Positions 33,358 to 44,534 of a stretch of 64,000 bases of DNA are shown piece by piece. How positions within the stretch are numbered: position 1 is the stretch's first letter; every line of letters starts with the position of its first letter. Source of the stretch: Ascarosepion bandense (lineage: Eukaryota; Mollusca; Cephalopoda; Sepiida; Sepiidae); the NCBI GenBank assembly GCA_037127315.1, contig JBBBDQ010000403.1, positions 2,400,001 through 2,464,000 of the forward strand, in the 5' to 3' direction. The translations under genes and the position numbers were made by a program. The notes under the pieces were generated by a model, which saw only the letters and a program-made list of their open reading frames with translations, was not told the origin of the DNA and searched no databases.

Positions 33358-34117
33358 AATTGCATAATAAAATTAGAATTAGTGAATTGTAAATTCATTC
33401 TTTAAATTGAATGCATTAGTTTTTAAATTAAGTGTCATGTTTTGTTTTTAATTTGAATGCAATAATATTTAATGCCCTAGTTTATAAATTGAATGGCAAA
33501 TGGTGTAGTTTATACAAATACCAGTTTACCAAAGGTTAAGATTTTATAATAATAGTTAGCTCATTTGTAAAGTGTACACCATTCTAAATTAATTACATGG
33601 GTTAAGATGCCATAAAAATGAACACAACCATTTTCGAAAAGGCTTATCTTGGCAGAATTGAACTTTTGGCGAATATTCGTAGCTAAGCATCTCCGAACCC
33701 ACCTAATGGTGCACACAAATAATTAACGAAGCAATGTCCATACAATAATTTGAAACTATTAATGAGGTTGAGTAATTGAAAGCTTATTTCCGGAAGCCAG
33801 TGGCTCAGTTTTTAAAATTATATACAAAAAACGAAACCTGATGGTATTATATGAGATATCGATTATCCTAACAATTGAATTGCGTTGTTACCGTATGGCA
33901 TTTGTTTTACCTATTCATGGATTCCAATACATTCAATTGTCTTCAGTTATTATTTGAACTCAATTTGCTGACTCGAGGCAAATTTTGAACAGGTGGGGAA
34001 AATGTATTTCTGCTCTATAATGAGGATGCCTGATGAACATCTCTAAACAATTACACATTCTTTACATTTTGTCTTTTCGACTATTAGTACACAGGTGCTA
34101 CAATGAAATTATTTTGG

Positions 34118-34125
34118 TATATAAG
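34118..34125 (+). promoter_or_regulatory. TATA-like box upstream of candidate first exon
   Basis: TATATAAG lies 40 bp before the ATG at 34158, a spacing that would put transcription start ~30 bp downstream of the box and leave a very short 5' UTR. In such AT-rich DNA a chance match is quite possible. Confidence 0.25.
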
Positions 34126-34157
34126 CAAAATTCTGAATAATATTATTCATAAAGGTC

Positions 34158-34197
34158 ATGGCAGTGAGTTGGTTCTTCGCCCGTTTGGGCATAGCAG
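34158..34197 (+). CDS. candidate first coding exon (unrecognised)
   Basis: ATG in a fair context (GGTCATGG) opens MAVSWFFARLGIA and ends at CAG|GTAAGT, a perfect splice-donor consensus. The residues are hydrophobic, like the start of a signal peptide or membrane anchor. This GC-richer 40-bp islet sits in very AT-rich DNA. No matching second exon was identified in the next 2 kb. Confidence 0.28.
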
Positions 34198-35037
34198 GTA
34201 AGTAAGGCCTAATTTAGACATTGATAAAAGTACTTGCTCTTTGAGTATAAATTTCTTTACTGATATTTGGTTGTTGAACTAATTCGCAATTGCGTAATTA
34301 TTTCAATATATATTTGTTTTTCTTTAAACACGAATTATTTTTTAATTGAAATTAAATCAATATGATAACGGCAAACAAGATTAACTTAGAAGTCGTTATT
34401 ACCTGAAAACACTTTTAAATAAATTTGAATTTTATAAAATTCCTGGTTTTTATTTCCTTTTGACAAAAGCCTTTTGCTATTTGTACCAAAATCTTTTCTT
34501 TTTAGAACTAAGTTTAATGAATCCAATATTGTTTTTAAGAAATAAGTTTATGAAAAATGCTTTGGTTTAAAATGTAAATTTTACCTGAGCAGGAAACATT
34601 TTTAAGTGAGTGAATTTTAGCTAAAATTTCGGATATTCGTAAGTTTTTAAAATATATTTCAGGTTGAATTCAGCTTCAAAGAAATAAATTTTATTTTTAA
34701 TAAATAATTGTTTGCAAAATGTTTTGCAATCTGTGTAAATTTGGTAAGATCAGGAAACACTTTTATTGTAATAAAGTTTAGGAAAACATTGTGATAGAAG
34801 TAATTTACAAACATTTTTTTCAAGGTGATTTCAACTTTAAAGAAATTAATTTTATTTAATTCTGTGAACTAATTTTTTGTAAAATACTGTGCGATCTGGG
34901 AGATATACAAACCTGAGCATTCGACACTTTTATAGAACAGGATTTTAACTAAACTTTTCAGATAATTGAAATTAAAAAATATTTTTCACGCTGATTGCGA
35001 CATTAAAAAAATTAAGTTTATTTATTTTTGAGATGTA

Positions 35038-35528
35038 CACTACCGGCCATAATTATTAGGCCATTTCAGTGTTAAAAAAAATGAATGTTTTTTTTTTGTT
35101 ATTATTACTTTGCGAAATTTTACAAGGCAAGAAAGCAAAGATGAACTTGTCCGAATCACCCTAAATTTTCTTCATTCTTTCATTGATGAAACTGCAATAT
35201 AGGTAATTATTAAATAATTATAAATTCATTTGATCCACATGTTATTGCGCAGTATTAATAAAAGAACCATTCGATTATCATTTATAACTATTACCTTAGC
35301 AATAAATTGAACAGGTTAAGAGGCTCATCCCTTGTTCCCTGTTTAGGATGTGGTTTCTAGCTTTCTCTTTTCCAATCTTTTTACTATTACGTAGCCCCCT
35401 GCACATCAGTGGCGTTACCGCCTTGCTCGGGGTGATACGATTAAAAAAAAATAAATACTAAAAAATCATATGAAATACATCAATTTTTTTAAAACATTGG
35501 GGTGGCCTTATAATTATGGCCGGTAGTG
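35038..35528. mobile_element. Tc1/mariner-type MITE (TA target)
   Basis: Left end CACTACCGGCCATAATTATT plus AGGCCA; right end TGGCC, TTATAATTATGGCCGGTAGTG. These are near-perfect ~25-bp inverted repeats bounded by TA on both sides (35036-35037 and 35529-35530). The 491 bp have no transposase. An F3 piece is nested inside. Confidence 0.88.
35311..35456 (+). mobile_element. F3 fragment nested in the MITE
   Basis: TTGAACAGGTTAAGAGGCTC, then TAGCCCCCTGCACATCAGTG and GGGGTGATACGATT with an A-run: the 3' ~145 bp of F3. It must post-date the MITE that contains it. Confidence 0.75.
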
Positions 35529-36137
35529 TAAATTCATGTCAAATGATTTGCCGTTAGTGTAATTTTCCCCTGAGTATGAAGCACTTTTAAGGCACTATAT
35601 ATTAGCTAAACTTATCGGATATTTATGATTTCTTTTGAAGATGTTTCATCTTGATTTCGACTTCAAAGAAATCAATATTAAAATTCTTAAAGACGAAGGA
35701 AAGAAAATTGGTTTTCATTAAATGTAAGCGAAAATTACGTTTTCTAAATTAAGCTAATTAAATTGAACACTGAATTGCATTTTCATCAGGTTTATTTGAA
35801 CGCTTTTTTTATTGATCTTCCTTTTTGAATATTTACGTTGCTTTTAATTTTGATTTGATAATTTTCATTCAAGGTATTTCCAGTCAACCTAAATGTTTAT
35901 GTAGCAATAATTTATCCTTATATCAGCATTCAATAAGGTGTTTGATCTTGAATAGTAAAAAGAACCAAACAAGCTTTCTTATCTCGTGACAAGAATTCGA
36001 ATTAATAATTGCAATAATGTCTACAGATTTCGCTTGTTTTAATATATCTTTGATATTGACTAGACAATTTTAAATGGCTTATAGTTTAGAAAACCTAACT
36101 CAAAGAAAACCTTTATTTGAATACTATTTTTCATATG

Positions 36138-36140
<3 letters not shown>

Positions 36141-36233
<93 letters not shown>

Positions 36234-36238
36234 GTATA
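36141..36238. repeat. compound (CA)n(TC)n(TA)n microsatellite
   Basis: About 20 CA units, then ~16 TC units, then ~12 TA-like units head to tail. Confidence 0.95.
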
Positions 36239-36420
36239 TATATACACACTATAGTCATCCGCAGACAGATCTGTTTCGCTGTATCACAGCTCATCAGTAC
36301 GGCTTAGACTCCGTTCCCTTCCTAACCCAGGATCGAAACCCGACCGAATCGGCCACGAGCGTCCGGTATAAGAAGGCAGGCTTTTTAGCGCGTATAAACA
36401 TGCCCAATAGCTAGAGTGAT
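36239..36420 (-). repeat. S2 repeat, antisense
   Basis: The minus strand reads GGGTTTCGATCCTGGG (good B-box), TACTGATGAGCTGTGATACA and GCGAAACAGA, then TGCGGATGAC running into (TA)n. Same order as 29170-29300. Confidence 0.6.
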
Positions 36421-36599
36421 TCAATTCATTATCGAATATAATATATATTATTCTACGTCTATGACACGACTCGGGGTTTCATGCATTTTTCAGGTGTATA
36501 TTTAAAACTGACGATTAAATAGATTTGAATTTAAGTTCACGCGATGTTCATGGGAATTAAATCTTATAAAGTTAAGTAACTGCTTGTTTTAATAACAAG

Positions 36600-36660
36600 A
36601 TTAAAAATTTAAATATTAAATTTAAATATTAAATTTAAATATTAAATTTAAATATTAGTA
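36600..36660. repeat. 13-bp tandem repeat AAATATTAAATTT
   Basis: About four head-to-tail units within AT-rich unassigned DNA (36421-36967). Confidence 0.8.
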
Positions 36661-36967
36661 GTAAGAAGACACTTAATTGGTGTGCATTTACTCGTGTAAA
36701 TGGAGTGTAATTCCTTTGGTTAACCGTGCCGGAATTTTAGAATAATCATTGATATTTCCTGGAGTTCAGTGGCTAGTTACGTGTGGATAAAAATTTAAAA
36801 TTTAAATTTAAAGTTTAAAATAAAAATAATATCATAGGGGCGTAAATCATGAGTAATAAAAATTTAAATACTCAAATATTACATGTACATAAAAAATGTA
36901 TGGAAAAAATATATATATATAAATATAATAATATTAGTAATAGTTACTAATAGAAGTATATTTTTCT

Positions 36968-39900
36968 TATTTTTCTTTTTTAATTATTTTACCCCAAGCA
37001 AGGCAGAACTGCCACAGGGGGTTAAATAAGAGGTGAATAATGAGAAAGAGGAACAAGTTACAGGGGGTGTCAGAGAATGGGTAAGAGGAGGATGAGAACA
37101 CTGGTGACAAGGGGGCTGCATGAAAATAGAGTGGAAAAGAAGAAGAAACATGATACAAGTGGGGGGGGGGTCAGGGAAATGATGAGGTAAGAAATGGCAA
37201 TTGACATCGCATTTAAATTCTTGGAGATTGTAACCATCAGAGAAGCAAGAATAGAATTCCATAGGCAGTAAGTGCGAGCAAAGAAGCTGCTAGTTAATTT
37301 TACGGTTAAATTTGATCGATTTTACTGTAAAAGGGTGGGACCTAATCGCTGGTCTAGTAGCGCAATTAAACTCATGCAAAGGGGACACCTAAGCTCATCG
37401 GAGCAGAAGCCGTGAAAGTATTTGTAGAAAAGACAGAGGGAAGCCACATTATATCGGTGAGAAAGTGACTGGAGTTGGGCTACCAGGTCGGGATCAGTTA
37501 TATTGCAGATTCTCAGTTTTGTCAAGAACCCCGAGATGAATAGCAGGGACACCCGACTATATGTGACAGCAGTACCCAATGCACGGGCGTATAGTAAATT
37601 TATATATGTGCAAGCTGGATTCAGACAAACCTCCTGGCCCTACACAGTGAACCAACCTTTCTAGCAGCAGATTTAGCTATGGATTCAATGTTGTTATTCC
37701 ACTTGAGGTCAGCTAATAAAGTTAGGCCGAGTGGGCGCAGGGTTTTGCTTTCAAGGAGACTAGCTTGATCCATTCTGATGGAGGTTAGGAGCAGTTGTGT
37801 ATGGTGGTTAAAGGATATCAGCTTCGTTTTAGAAGCATTAAAATTTACTAGCTATTTCTAACCCTAGTTCATCACATATTGGAGGTTCTTTTCAAGATCA
37901 GCAGCGAGGTTTGCTTTGTCAGCTTTGGCAGATTTCTTATCGAGGCTGATGTAAATGGCGGTGTCAGCAGCGTAGATTTGATTATATCAGGGAGATCGTT
38001 GGGAAGATCAGAAAAATTGTAGAACCTACAACAGAGCGATGAGGGTCACCCGCGTTCGTATGATAGTATCTGGAAGCATGCCAATTCAATACTAACTTCA
38101 TTACGCGATTTGAAAGAAACGACTAGATTAGGCCAAACAATCATCCAGTTATAACATAGCCGTGTTGCTTGCGTAGAAGCCCGGCATGTCAGACTCTGTC
38201 AAATGATTTAGTGATATCTAGGGCAACAGTTCGAGCTACGAGGTTCTTATCGTGAGCCTGGAATCATGGCCGTTAGCATATCAGCAGTGAACCTGGTGAA
38301 GCGGAAAACATACAGAATTTTTATCGAAGCGGGAGTAAATGGCTGTGTCGTCAGCGTAGATGCCTACTTGGGATCTGATTACATCAGGGAGATCGTTGAT
38401 GAAGATCAGAAAAGGCGTAGGACCTAGAATAGAGTCTTGAGGGACACACACGTTCGTATGATAGTATCTGGAAGCATGCCAATTCAATACTAACTTCATT
38501 ACGCGATTTGAAAGAAACGACCAGATTAGGCCAAACAAGCATCCAGTTATAACATAGCCGTGTTGCTTGCGTAGAAGCCCGGCATGTCAGACTCTGTCAA
38601 ATGATTTAGTGATATCTAGGGCAACAGTTCGAGCTACGAGGTTCTTATCGTGAGCCTGGAATCATGGCCGTTAGCATATCTATCATGGCCGTTAGCATAT
38701 CAGCAGTGAACCTGGTGAAGCGGAAAACATACAGAATTTTTATCGAAGCGGGAGTAAATGGCTGTGTCGTCAGCGTAGATGCCTACTTGGGATCTGATTA
38801 CATCAGGGAGATCGTTGATGAAGATCAGAAAAGGCGTAGGACCTAGAATAGAGTCTTGAGGGACACACACGTTCGTATGATAGTATCTGGAAGCATGCCC
38901 ATTCAATACTAACTTCATTACGCGATTTGAAAGAAACGACTAGATTAGGCCAAACAATCATCCAGTTATAACATAGCCGTGTTGCTTGCGTAGAAGCCCG
39001 GCATGTCAGACTCTGTCAAATGATTTAGTGATATCTAGGGCAACAGTTCGAGCTACGAGGTTCTTATCGTGAGCCTGGAATCATGGCCGTTAGCATATCT
39101 ATCATGGCCGTTAGCATATCAGCAGTGAACCTGGTGAAGCGGAAAACATACAGAATTTTTATCGAAGCGGGAGTAAATGGCTGTGTCGTCAGCGTAGATG
39201 CCTACTTGGGATCTGATTACATCAGGGAGATCGTTGATGAAGATCAGAAAAGGCGTAGGACCTAGAATAGAGTCTTGAGGGACACACACGTTCGTATGAT
39301 AGTATCTGGAAGCATGCCAATTCAATACTAACTTCATTACGCGATTTGAAAGAAACGACTGGATTAGGTCAAACAAGCATCCAATTATAACATAGCCGTG
39401 TTGCTTGCGTAGAAGCCCGGCATGTCAGACTCTGTCAAATGATTTAGTGATATCTAGTGAAACAGCTCGAGCTACGAGGTTCTTATCGTGAGCCTGGAAT
39501 CATGGCCGTTAGCATATCTATCATGGCCGTTAGCATATCAGCAGTGAACCTGGTGAAGCGGAAAACATACAGAATTTTTATCGAAGCGGGAGTAAATGGC
39601 TGTGTCGTCAGCGTAGATGCCTACTTGGGATCTGATTACATCAGGGAGATCGTTGATGAAGATCAGAAAAGGCGTAGGACCTAGAATAGAGTCTTGAGGG
39701 ACACACACGTTCGTATGATAGTATCTGGAAGCATGCCAATTCAATACTAACTTCATTACGCGATTTGAAAGAAACGACTAGATTAAGCCAAACAAGCATC
39801 CAGTTATAACATAGCCGTGTTGCTTGCGTAGAAGCCCGGCATGTCAGACTCTGTCAAATGATTTAGTGATATCTAGTGAAACAGCTCGAGGTTCGCCGTT

Positions 39901-40569
39901 TTTATAGAGAGCCTACTATATAAACTGTGATAGTCGTTAACATATCGTAGACCTGGTGCAGCAGAAACCATCCTGTTTATCGGAGAAGAGGCCGTAGGAT
40001 GTGAGATGTTCATCCCCTTTCGCATTGATAATACACTTTGCCAAAAGTCGGTAGGAGGCTGATAGGATGATAACTAGAAGGGCCTGAGGGTTCTCCAGCG
40101 TCCTTAAAGACAGGACGCACATAGGAGAACTTCCAGGAGGGAGGGAAGCAAGAAGCAGAGAGACAGTAGTTGTAGAGTTTGGAGAGTTCAGGGGTACATT
40201 TCTTCAGAACAATGATTGGGATTCCGTCACCCCCGATCTCCTTATGGGGGTGAAAGTATGTTAGAGTACCAGCAAGGGGGTAATGTGAACGTCACTCAGT
40301 TGAGCCTCAGTTCTAGGTGGGAAGTCAGGTGAGGATGTTGAGTTAGTAGAGAATCTAAGAACAAAGCTTTCAGCCTTGTCCGTTGAATAAGTGATGACCT
40401 CAAATTCATTGATTAAAGTGGAGATTGAGGGTGACCTGTTATTTAACACTTTTTTACAGAGCTGCCGGTAGTCTTTGAAGCCGGACATGCGGAATGCTAT
40501 ACGCTGCTTCATTTTTTCAGCAAACAACAGCTTAGCATCATTTAGGATTCTCTTGGACTCATCACAAAA
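36968..40569 (-). pseudogene. LINE-A, long copy with internal tandem expansion
   Basis: Minus-strand LINE-A whose 3' UTR and C-terminus (CNITDPDLVAQLQSLSHRYN, YKYFHGFCSDELR) occupy 36968-37580. RT palm sequence follows, then the 419-bp array at 37982-39895, then the N-terminal side (STSSPDFPPRTEAQLSDVHI, KQRIAFRMSGFKDYRQL) to ~40569. At 40570 it is interrupted by a sense LINE-A 3' end and resumes at 41004. Many stops; not functional. Confidence 0.85.
37982..39895 (-). repeat. 419-bp tandem array of a reverse-transcriptase core
   Basis: TCAGCAGTGAACCTGGTGAA occurs at 38281, 38700, 39119 and 39538: exactly 419 bp apart each time, and nearly identical between units. A partial lead unit is at 37982-38280. 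Each unit, read on the minus strand, carries RT motif A remnants, motif B (CVPQDSILGPTPFLIFINDL) and motif C (QVGIYADDTAIYSRFDKN). It then jumps back to the sequence before motif A (CFPLHQVHC). 419 is not a multiple of 3, so the units cannot form one continuous ORF. Units 2-4 share a 20-bp internal duplication (two ATCATGGCCGTTAGCATATC words). Confidence 0.95.
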
Positions 40570-41003
40570 AAGTATTTTCTACAAATACTTTTACGCCTTC
40601 TGCTCCGATTAAATTAACTCCCTTAAATATAAATTTACTCGAGCCACAAGATTAGCAACTAGGTTTTACTGTGAAACCAATAAATTGTAAACGCAATTTC
40701 TACTCCATCAGCTTCTTCTCTCGCACTTCCCGACTGTAGAATTCCCTTCCATTTACTTGCTTCCCCGACAGCTACGATCTCAAAGAATTTAAATGTAAAG
40801 TCAATAGTCATTTCCTATCTCACTCTCATGCTCTTTTCTCCGTCTACTTCACTCTCATTAGTATTCTCATCCTTCTCTTATCCACTTCCTGACACCCTCT
40901 ATAACCTGTCACTCTTTCTCATAACTTTCCTTCTATGTAACCCCCTGCAAAAAAGTGGCAGTAAAATGCTTTGCTTGGGGCGATATGATTATATATATAT
41001 ATA
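40570..41003 (+). pseudogene. LINE-A 3' end nested in antisense LINE-A
   Basis: Sense-orientation piece: TTCTTCTCTCGCACTTCCCG (RLWNSLP region), GACAGCTACGATCTCAAAGA, 3' UTR, end GGGGCGATATGATT with a TA tail. The antisense host element resumes right after it with AAAAGGCGCCTATTATGGTC, the sequence expected next by comparison with 43868. Confidence 0.8.
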
Positions 41004-41100
41004 AAAAGGCGCCTATTATGGTCAGGTGCGTGTCTTCGATAAAGGCGGAAGAAGTGATTCCCGTGAGCAATAGCGACCGAGCAAGCAGGGAAAAACCAGG
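41004..41100 (-). pseudogene. LINE-A, resumed 5' segment
   Basis: Continuation of the copy at 36968-40569 beyond the nested insertion, matching 43868-43955 (GGCGGAAGAAGTGATTCCCG, GCGACCGAGCAAGC). Bases 41101-41261 beyond it are unassigned. Confidence 0.75.
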
Positions 41101-41261
41101 GAGTCGAATGGGGTTTAAGCCATAAATTCCTGGCTGGGATGAAAGCATCGATGCCAGCTTTAACCGAAGAGGAGATACAAGTGATAATTTAATGAATAGA
41201 TACGCTAATCTGATAATTTCCCCGTTTCACAAACTTCCGAAGATCAGATAAAATACAGGGT

Positions 41262-41500
41262 GTCTATAAAGTCCGTGTGCAGTACCTTGTTAGTCGTCAA
41301 ATGCAACATAGGTAGGAAGTAAACAGGCGCAGACTGCAGCATAATGTGGCCTCAGGGTTGCACACCGGAGACACTTGCAGAGACATCAATCAATTCGCGA
41401 CATGACATTTCAAGAAACCCCAATATTATTCAACTGTTGATCAGAGAAGCCTCTCAACGCTACGCAAGATTTCGGGCTCCTAATTAACATTCAGAAGCAA
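41262..41500 (-). mobile_element. terminal relic of a mariner-like (IS630-type) transposon
   Basis: Begins CAGGGTGTCTATAAAGTCCG, a typical terminal-repeat word of DUF4817-linked mariner-like elements. The minus strand behind it keeps only faint similarity to a transposase C-terminus. The other end is not found. Confidence 0.45.
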
Positions 41501-41589
41501 CAACCATGAAACTGCCAACTAAGTACCCTCAGAATGAAGCGACGTCAGCACCATTCATACACTTTGTTAAAGCCTGCGACAGCACTATT

Positions 41590-41735
41590 ATTAAAACATG
41601 AGGAGAGGAAAGAAACCGGAAACTACTTCCTGAACAGGAAACAAGGGATGAGCCTCTACTCCTGTTAAATCGAAGTGGGAGGAGTATGAACCGGATGATA
41701 GTAGGGTCTATCTACTCCAATTAAAAAAACATTAA
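41590..41735 (-). mobile_element. F3 fragment, antisense
   Basis: The reverse complement reads AATTGGAGTAGATAGAC, CCGGTTCATACTCC, GTAGAGGCTCATCCCTTGTT and TCCTGTTCAGG, matching 13890-13990. Confidence 0.65.
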
Positions 41736-41862
41736 TAATAATTAAAAATCTAAGTTTTAACTTAGTAGATTTTCAATTCAAAAGTAAAGCATAACTATGT
41801 AGTAGTAGTACTACTACTACTACTACTACTAATAATAATAACAATAATTACCATATATATAT

Positions 41863-43955
41863 ATTTTTTTTTTTTATAAGCGTTTCACCCCGAGCAAGGC
41901 ATGTCACTGCCACTACTGCGCAGGGGGCTACATAGAGTGGAGAAAGGATGATTAAATACAGGAAATGAGAGAGGGTGGGTGATAGGCGGGTAAGGATACC
42001 GAGAATGAGGGTTGGGTAGATGAGAGTGTTCTGAGAATAATTGGGAGTTAGTGTGATAGGAGGTGTCTATTGATCCTACATTTAAACACCTGGAGATTGT
42101 AATTGTCGGGAAAGCAGAGTTGTGGAAGGGAGTTCCACAGGCGGGAAGCGCAAGAAAAGAAGCTGTTGGAGTAGAATTTACGGTTACATCTTATTTGTTT
42201 AACTGTAAAATGGTGGGACCTAGTTGCTAATCTAGTATCTCGTGTAAATTCGTGCTTAGGCGGCACCAGTGAACTAAGCTCATCGGAGCAGTAGCCATGA
42301 AAGTACTTGTAGAAGAGGATAGGGAAGCCACATCACGCCGGTGAGAGAGCGGCTGCAGCCGGTCTGCCAAGTCAGTATCAACCACGTTACAGATCCTCCT
42401 TTGTATTTTGTTAAGAAGCCCAAGGAGAGCAGCAGGGGCACCCGACCAGATATGGCAGCAATATTCAATACACGGGCGGATGGTAGATTTGTATATGTGT
42501 AGAATAGATTCAGGTGGGAAAAACTTCCGGGCCCTGCACAGGGAGCCGACTTTCATAGTAGAAGATTTGGCAATGGATTCGATATAGTCATTCCATTTGA
42601 GGTCCGCCGAAAGTGTAAGGCCAAGGAGGCGTAGTATTTTACTCTCTGGGAGGCTAGCCTGTCCCATGCTAATGGGAGGTAGATGCGATTGTCTATGGTG
42701 GTTAGTTGATAACAGCTTCGTTTTAGAGGCATTGAAATTTACCAGCCATTTCCTACCCCAGGCCACTACGGATTGGAGGTCCCTTTCAAGTACGGCAGCG
42801 AGGTTCACTTTGTCGTTCACACCTGGTTTCTGATCGATGCGAGAGTAGATTGTTGTGTCATCGGCATACATGCCAACTTGGGATTTAATGGTGTCGGGGA
42901 GATCATTAATGTAGATCAGAAAGAGTGTGGGACCTAGGATAGAACCTTGAGGGACGCCCGCGTTCGTATAGTAGTTTTGGGAGGCATGCCCATTTAATAC
43001 CACCTTCAATGAGCGGTTAGAGAGGAAGGACTGGATGTCCAGTTATCCCATAGCTTCGCAGTTTGCACAAGAGGCCAGCATGCCAGACCCTGTCGAATGC
43101 TTTGGAGATATCCAAGGCAACGGTTCGGGCTTCACCATTCTTGTCGAGTGCCCGGTATATGTACTCGGTAATGGTCGTTAGCATATCAGCAGTAGACCTG
43201 GTGAAGCGAAACCCGTACTGTTTGTCAGAGAGAAGCCCGTTGGCCATGAGATGCTGAGTCACCTCGGCGTTGATAATGGCTTCGAAAACTTTGCCAAAGA
43301 TCGGAAGGAGACTAATAGGACGGTAATTGGCGGGGTCTGAGGGTTCGCCAGAATTCTTAAATATAGGAACTACGCAGGAGGACTTGCAACAGGCAGGAAA
43401 GCAGGAAGCAGATAGGCAGAGGTTAGAGAGTTTAGAGAGGACAGAGGAGAGTTCTGGGGCACATTTCTTCAGTACTATGACTGGGATTCCGTCACCGCCG
43501 CTCGCTTTGTGTGGGTCAAGTTGTGCAATTATCTTGGCGACCAGCGAGGGTGTAATGTGGACGTTATTTAGTTGAGCCTTAGTTCTGGGTGGGAAGTCTG
43601 GTGTAGGTATTCCTAACGAGTCCAGTGTCGAATTGGTTGAGAATCTACGGGCAAAGCATTCAGCCTTGTCGGCTGGGTAGGTGAGAACTTCAAACTCATT
43701 GATTAGTGGGGGTATTGAAGTCTTGTTCCTGCTGAGCACGCTTTTGCAGAGACGCCAGTAATCTTTGGAACCAAACTTAGAGGATGCTATGCGTTGCCTA
43801 ATTCTGGTAGCAAACGCCCTCTTGGCTTCGTTCAGCACTTTTTTACACTTGTTCCGTGCTGAGGCGAAAAGGCGCCTGTTTTGGTTCGACGAGCAGCTTC
43901 GATAGAGTCGGAAGAAATGGTTCCGGTGGGCAATGGCGGCCGAGCAAGCGGGTGA
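41863..43955 (-). pseudogene. LINE-A, most complete copy (Jockey/CR1-like ORF2)
   Basis: This is the best LINE-A copy, ~2.1 kb on the minus strand. From the N-terminal side: RRLFASARNKCK, then MLNEAKRAFATRIRQRIASS, DFPPRTKAQLNNVHITPSLV, DPHKASGGDGIPVIVLKKC and PANYRPISLLPIFGKVFEAI (RT motifs 1-2). Then FRFTRSTADMLTTITEYIYR, VALDISKAFDRVWHAGLL (motif A), GVPQGSILGPTLFLIYINDL (B) and QVGMYADDTTIYSRID (C). It continues with LGLTLSADLKWNDYIESIAK, IYKSTIRPCIEYCCHIWSGA and LWNSLPQLCFPDNYNLQVFK. Catalytic Asp residues are intact, but two frameshifts (near 43010 and 42270) break the ORF. The endonuclease domain is missing beyond ~43955. The 3' UTR ends in the reverse of GGGGTGAAACGCTT plus an A-run. 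Confidence 0.92.
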
Positions 43956-44035
43956 GCAACGTTTCTTTCAAACATCTTTCGTTGAATATGACAGAGAAAG
44001 AACATTTTATGATGTCACGTATCACTTATTTGATT

Positions 44036-44329
44036 CAGGAAGTCAGTTAACACGCTTTGGGCGATCATGTCTCTTTCGAGACATCAGTGGACAGAAGATT
44101 ATCCCGTAGTAGGTTGCCATTGCTTTCTGCGGTAGACTGGTTGTCAGCCAAGGCTATAGAACCCAATCTGTCCTGTTGTTTAACCCATAACTGGAAGAAA
44201 GAAATGGATTGATACCTTTGTCAAAGAAATTTACGCGTAAGTGAATGCAATGAATTCAACTGGAATTCGAACTCGGCTCCCCGATTTGTCGTTCCGAGTC
44301 GACATCCACTGCACCACAACGCACACCCG
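44036..44329 (-). repeat. SINE-A with 11-bp TSD
   Basis: Full-length antisense copy flanked by CTTATTTGATT on both sides (44025-44035 and 44330-44340). The same flank precedes the SINE-A at 30900, showing that the target was itself a repeat. Confidence 0.88.
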
Positions 44330-44340
44330 CTTATTTGATT

Positions 44341-44444
44341 AGAAAGCCATAAAAAGGCACTTATACAGAAAATAAAACACTTATACGAACACAAGAAAAA
44401 CAGAATAATAAAATTAATGACAGTACCTTGTCAGTCGTTTTTAA

Positions 44445-44523
<79 letters not shown>

Positions 44524-44530
44524 TAGACCA
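44341..44530 (-). repeat. linker repeat with (CA)n(TA)n, partner of 30763-30899
   Basis: Reverse complement of the linker at 30763-30899, expanded by a (CA)n run of ~24 units and a (TA)n run, ending TATTAGACCAGTACAGCAA. Confidence 0.8.
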
Positions 44531-44534
44531 GTAC

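Larger units (their letters stand above)
31816..34580. other. TE-poor AT-rich stretch
   Basis: This is the longest stretch in the window without a TE I can name. It is AT-rich with homopolymer-rich patches. Two exon-like islets (33225-33357 and 34158-34197) stand out by their codon-like composition and splice-site matches. The 84-codon frame at 32195-32449 is AT-driven and not credible. Confidence 0.55.
34580..35690. repeat. degenerate ~165-bp tandem repeat, split by a MITE
   Basis: Units near 34590, 34750, 34915 and 35570 each show CTGAGCA.GAA.CACTTTTA, then TTTTAGCTAAA...TCGGATATT and GATT.CGACTTCAAAGAAAT. Divergence is high. The third and fourth units are separated by the Tc1-type MITE at 35038-35528. 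Confidence 0.65.

Noticed and set aside
38664..39684. Plus-strand frames of 60-75 codons repeated four times
   Set aside because: Shadow frames opposite the RT array; the coding sense is the minus strand.
37982..39895. CRISPR-like or regulatory tandem array
   Set aside because: Units are 419 bp without unique spacers and decode as reverse transcriptase.
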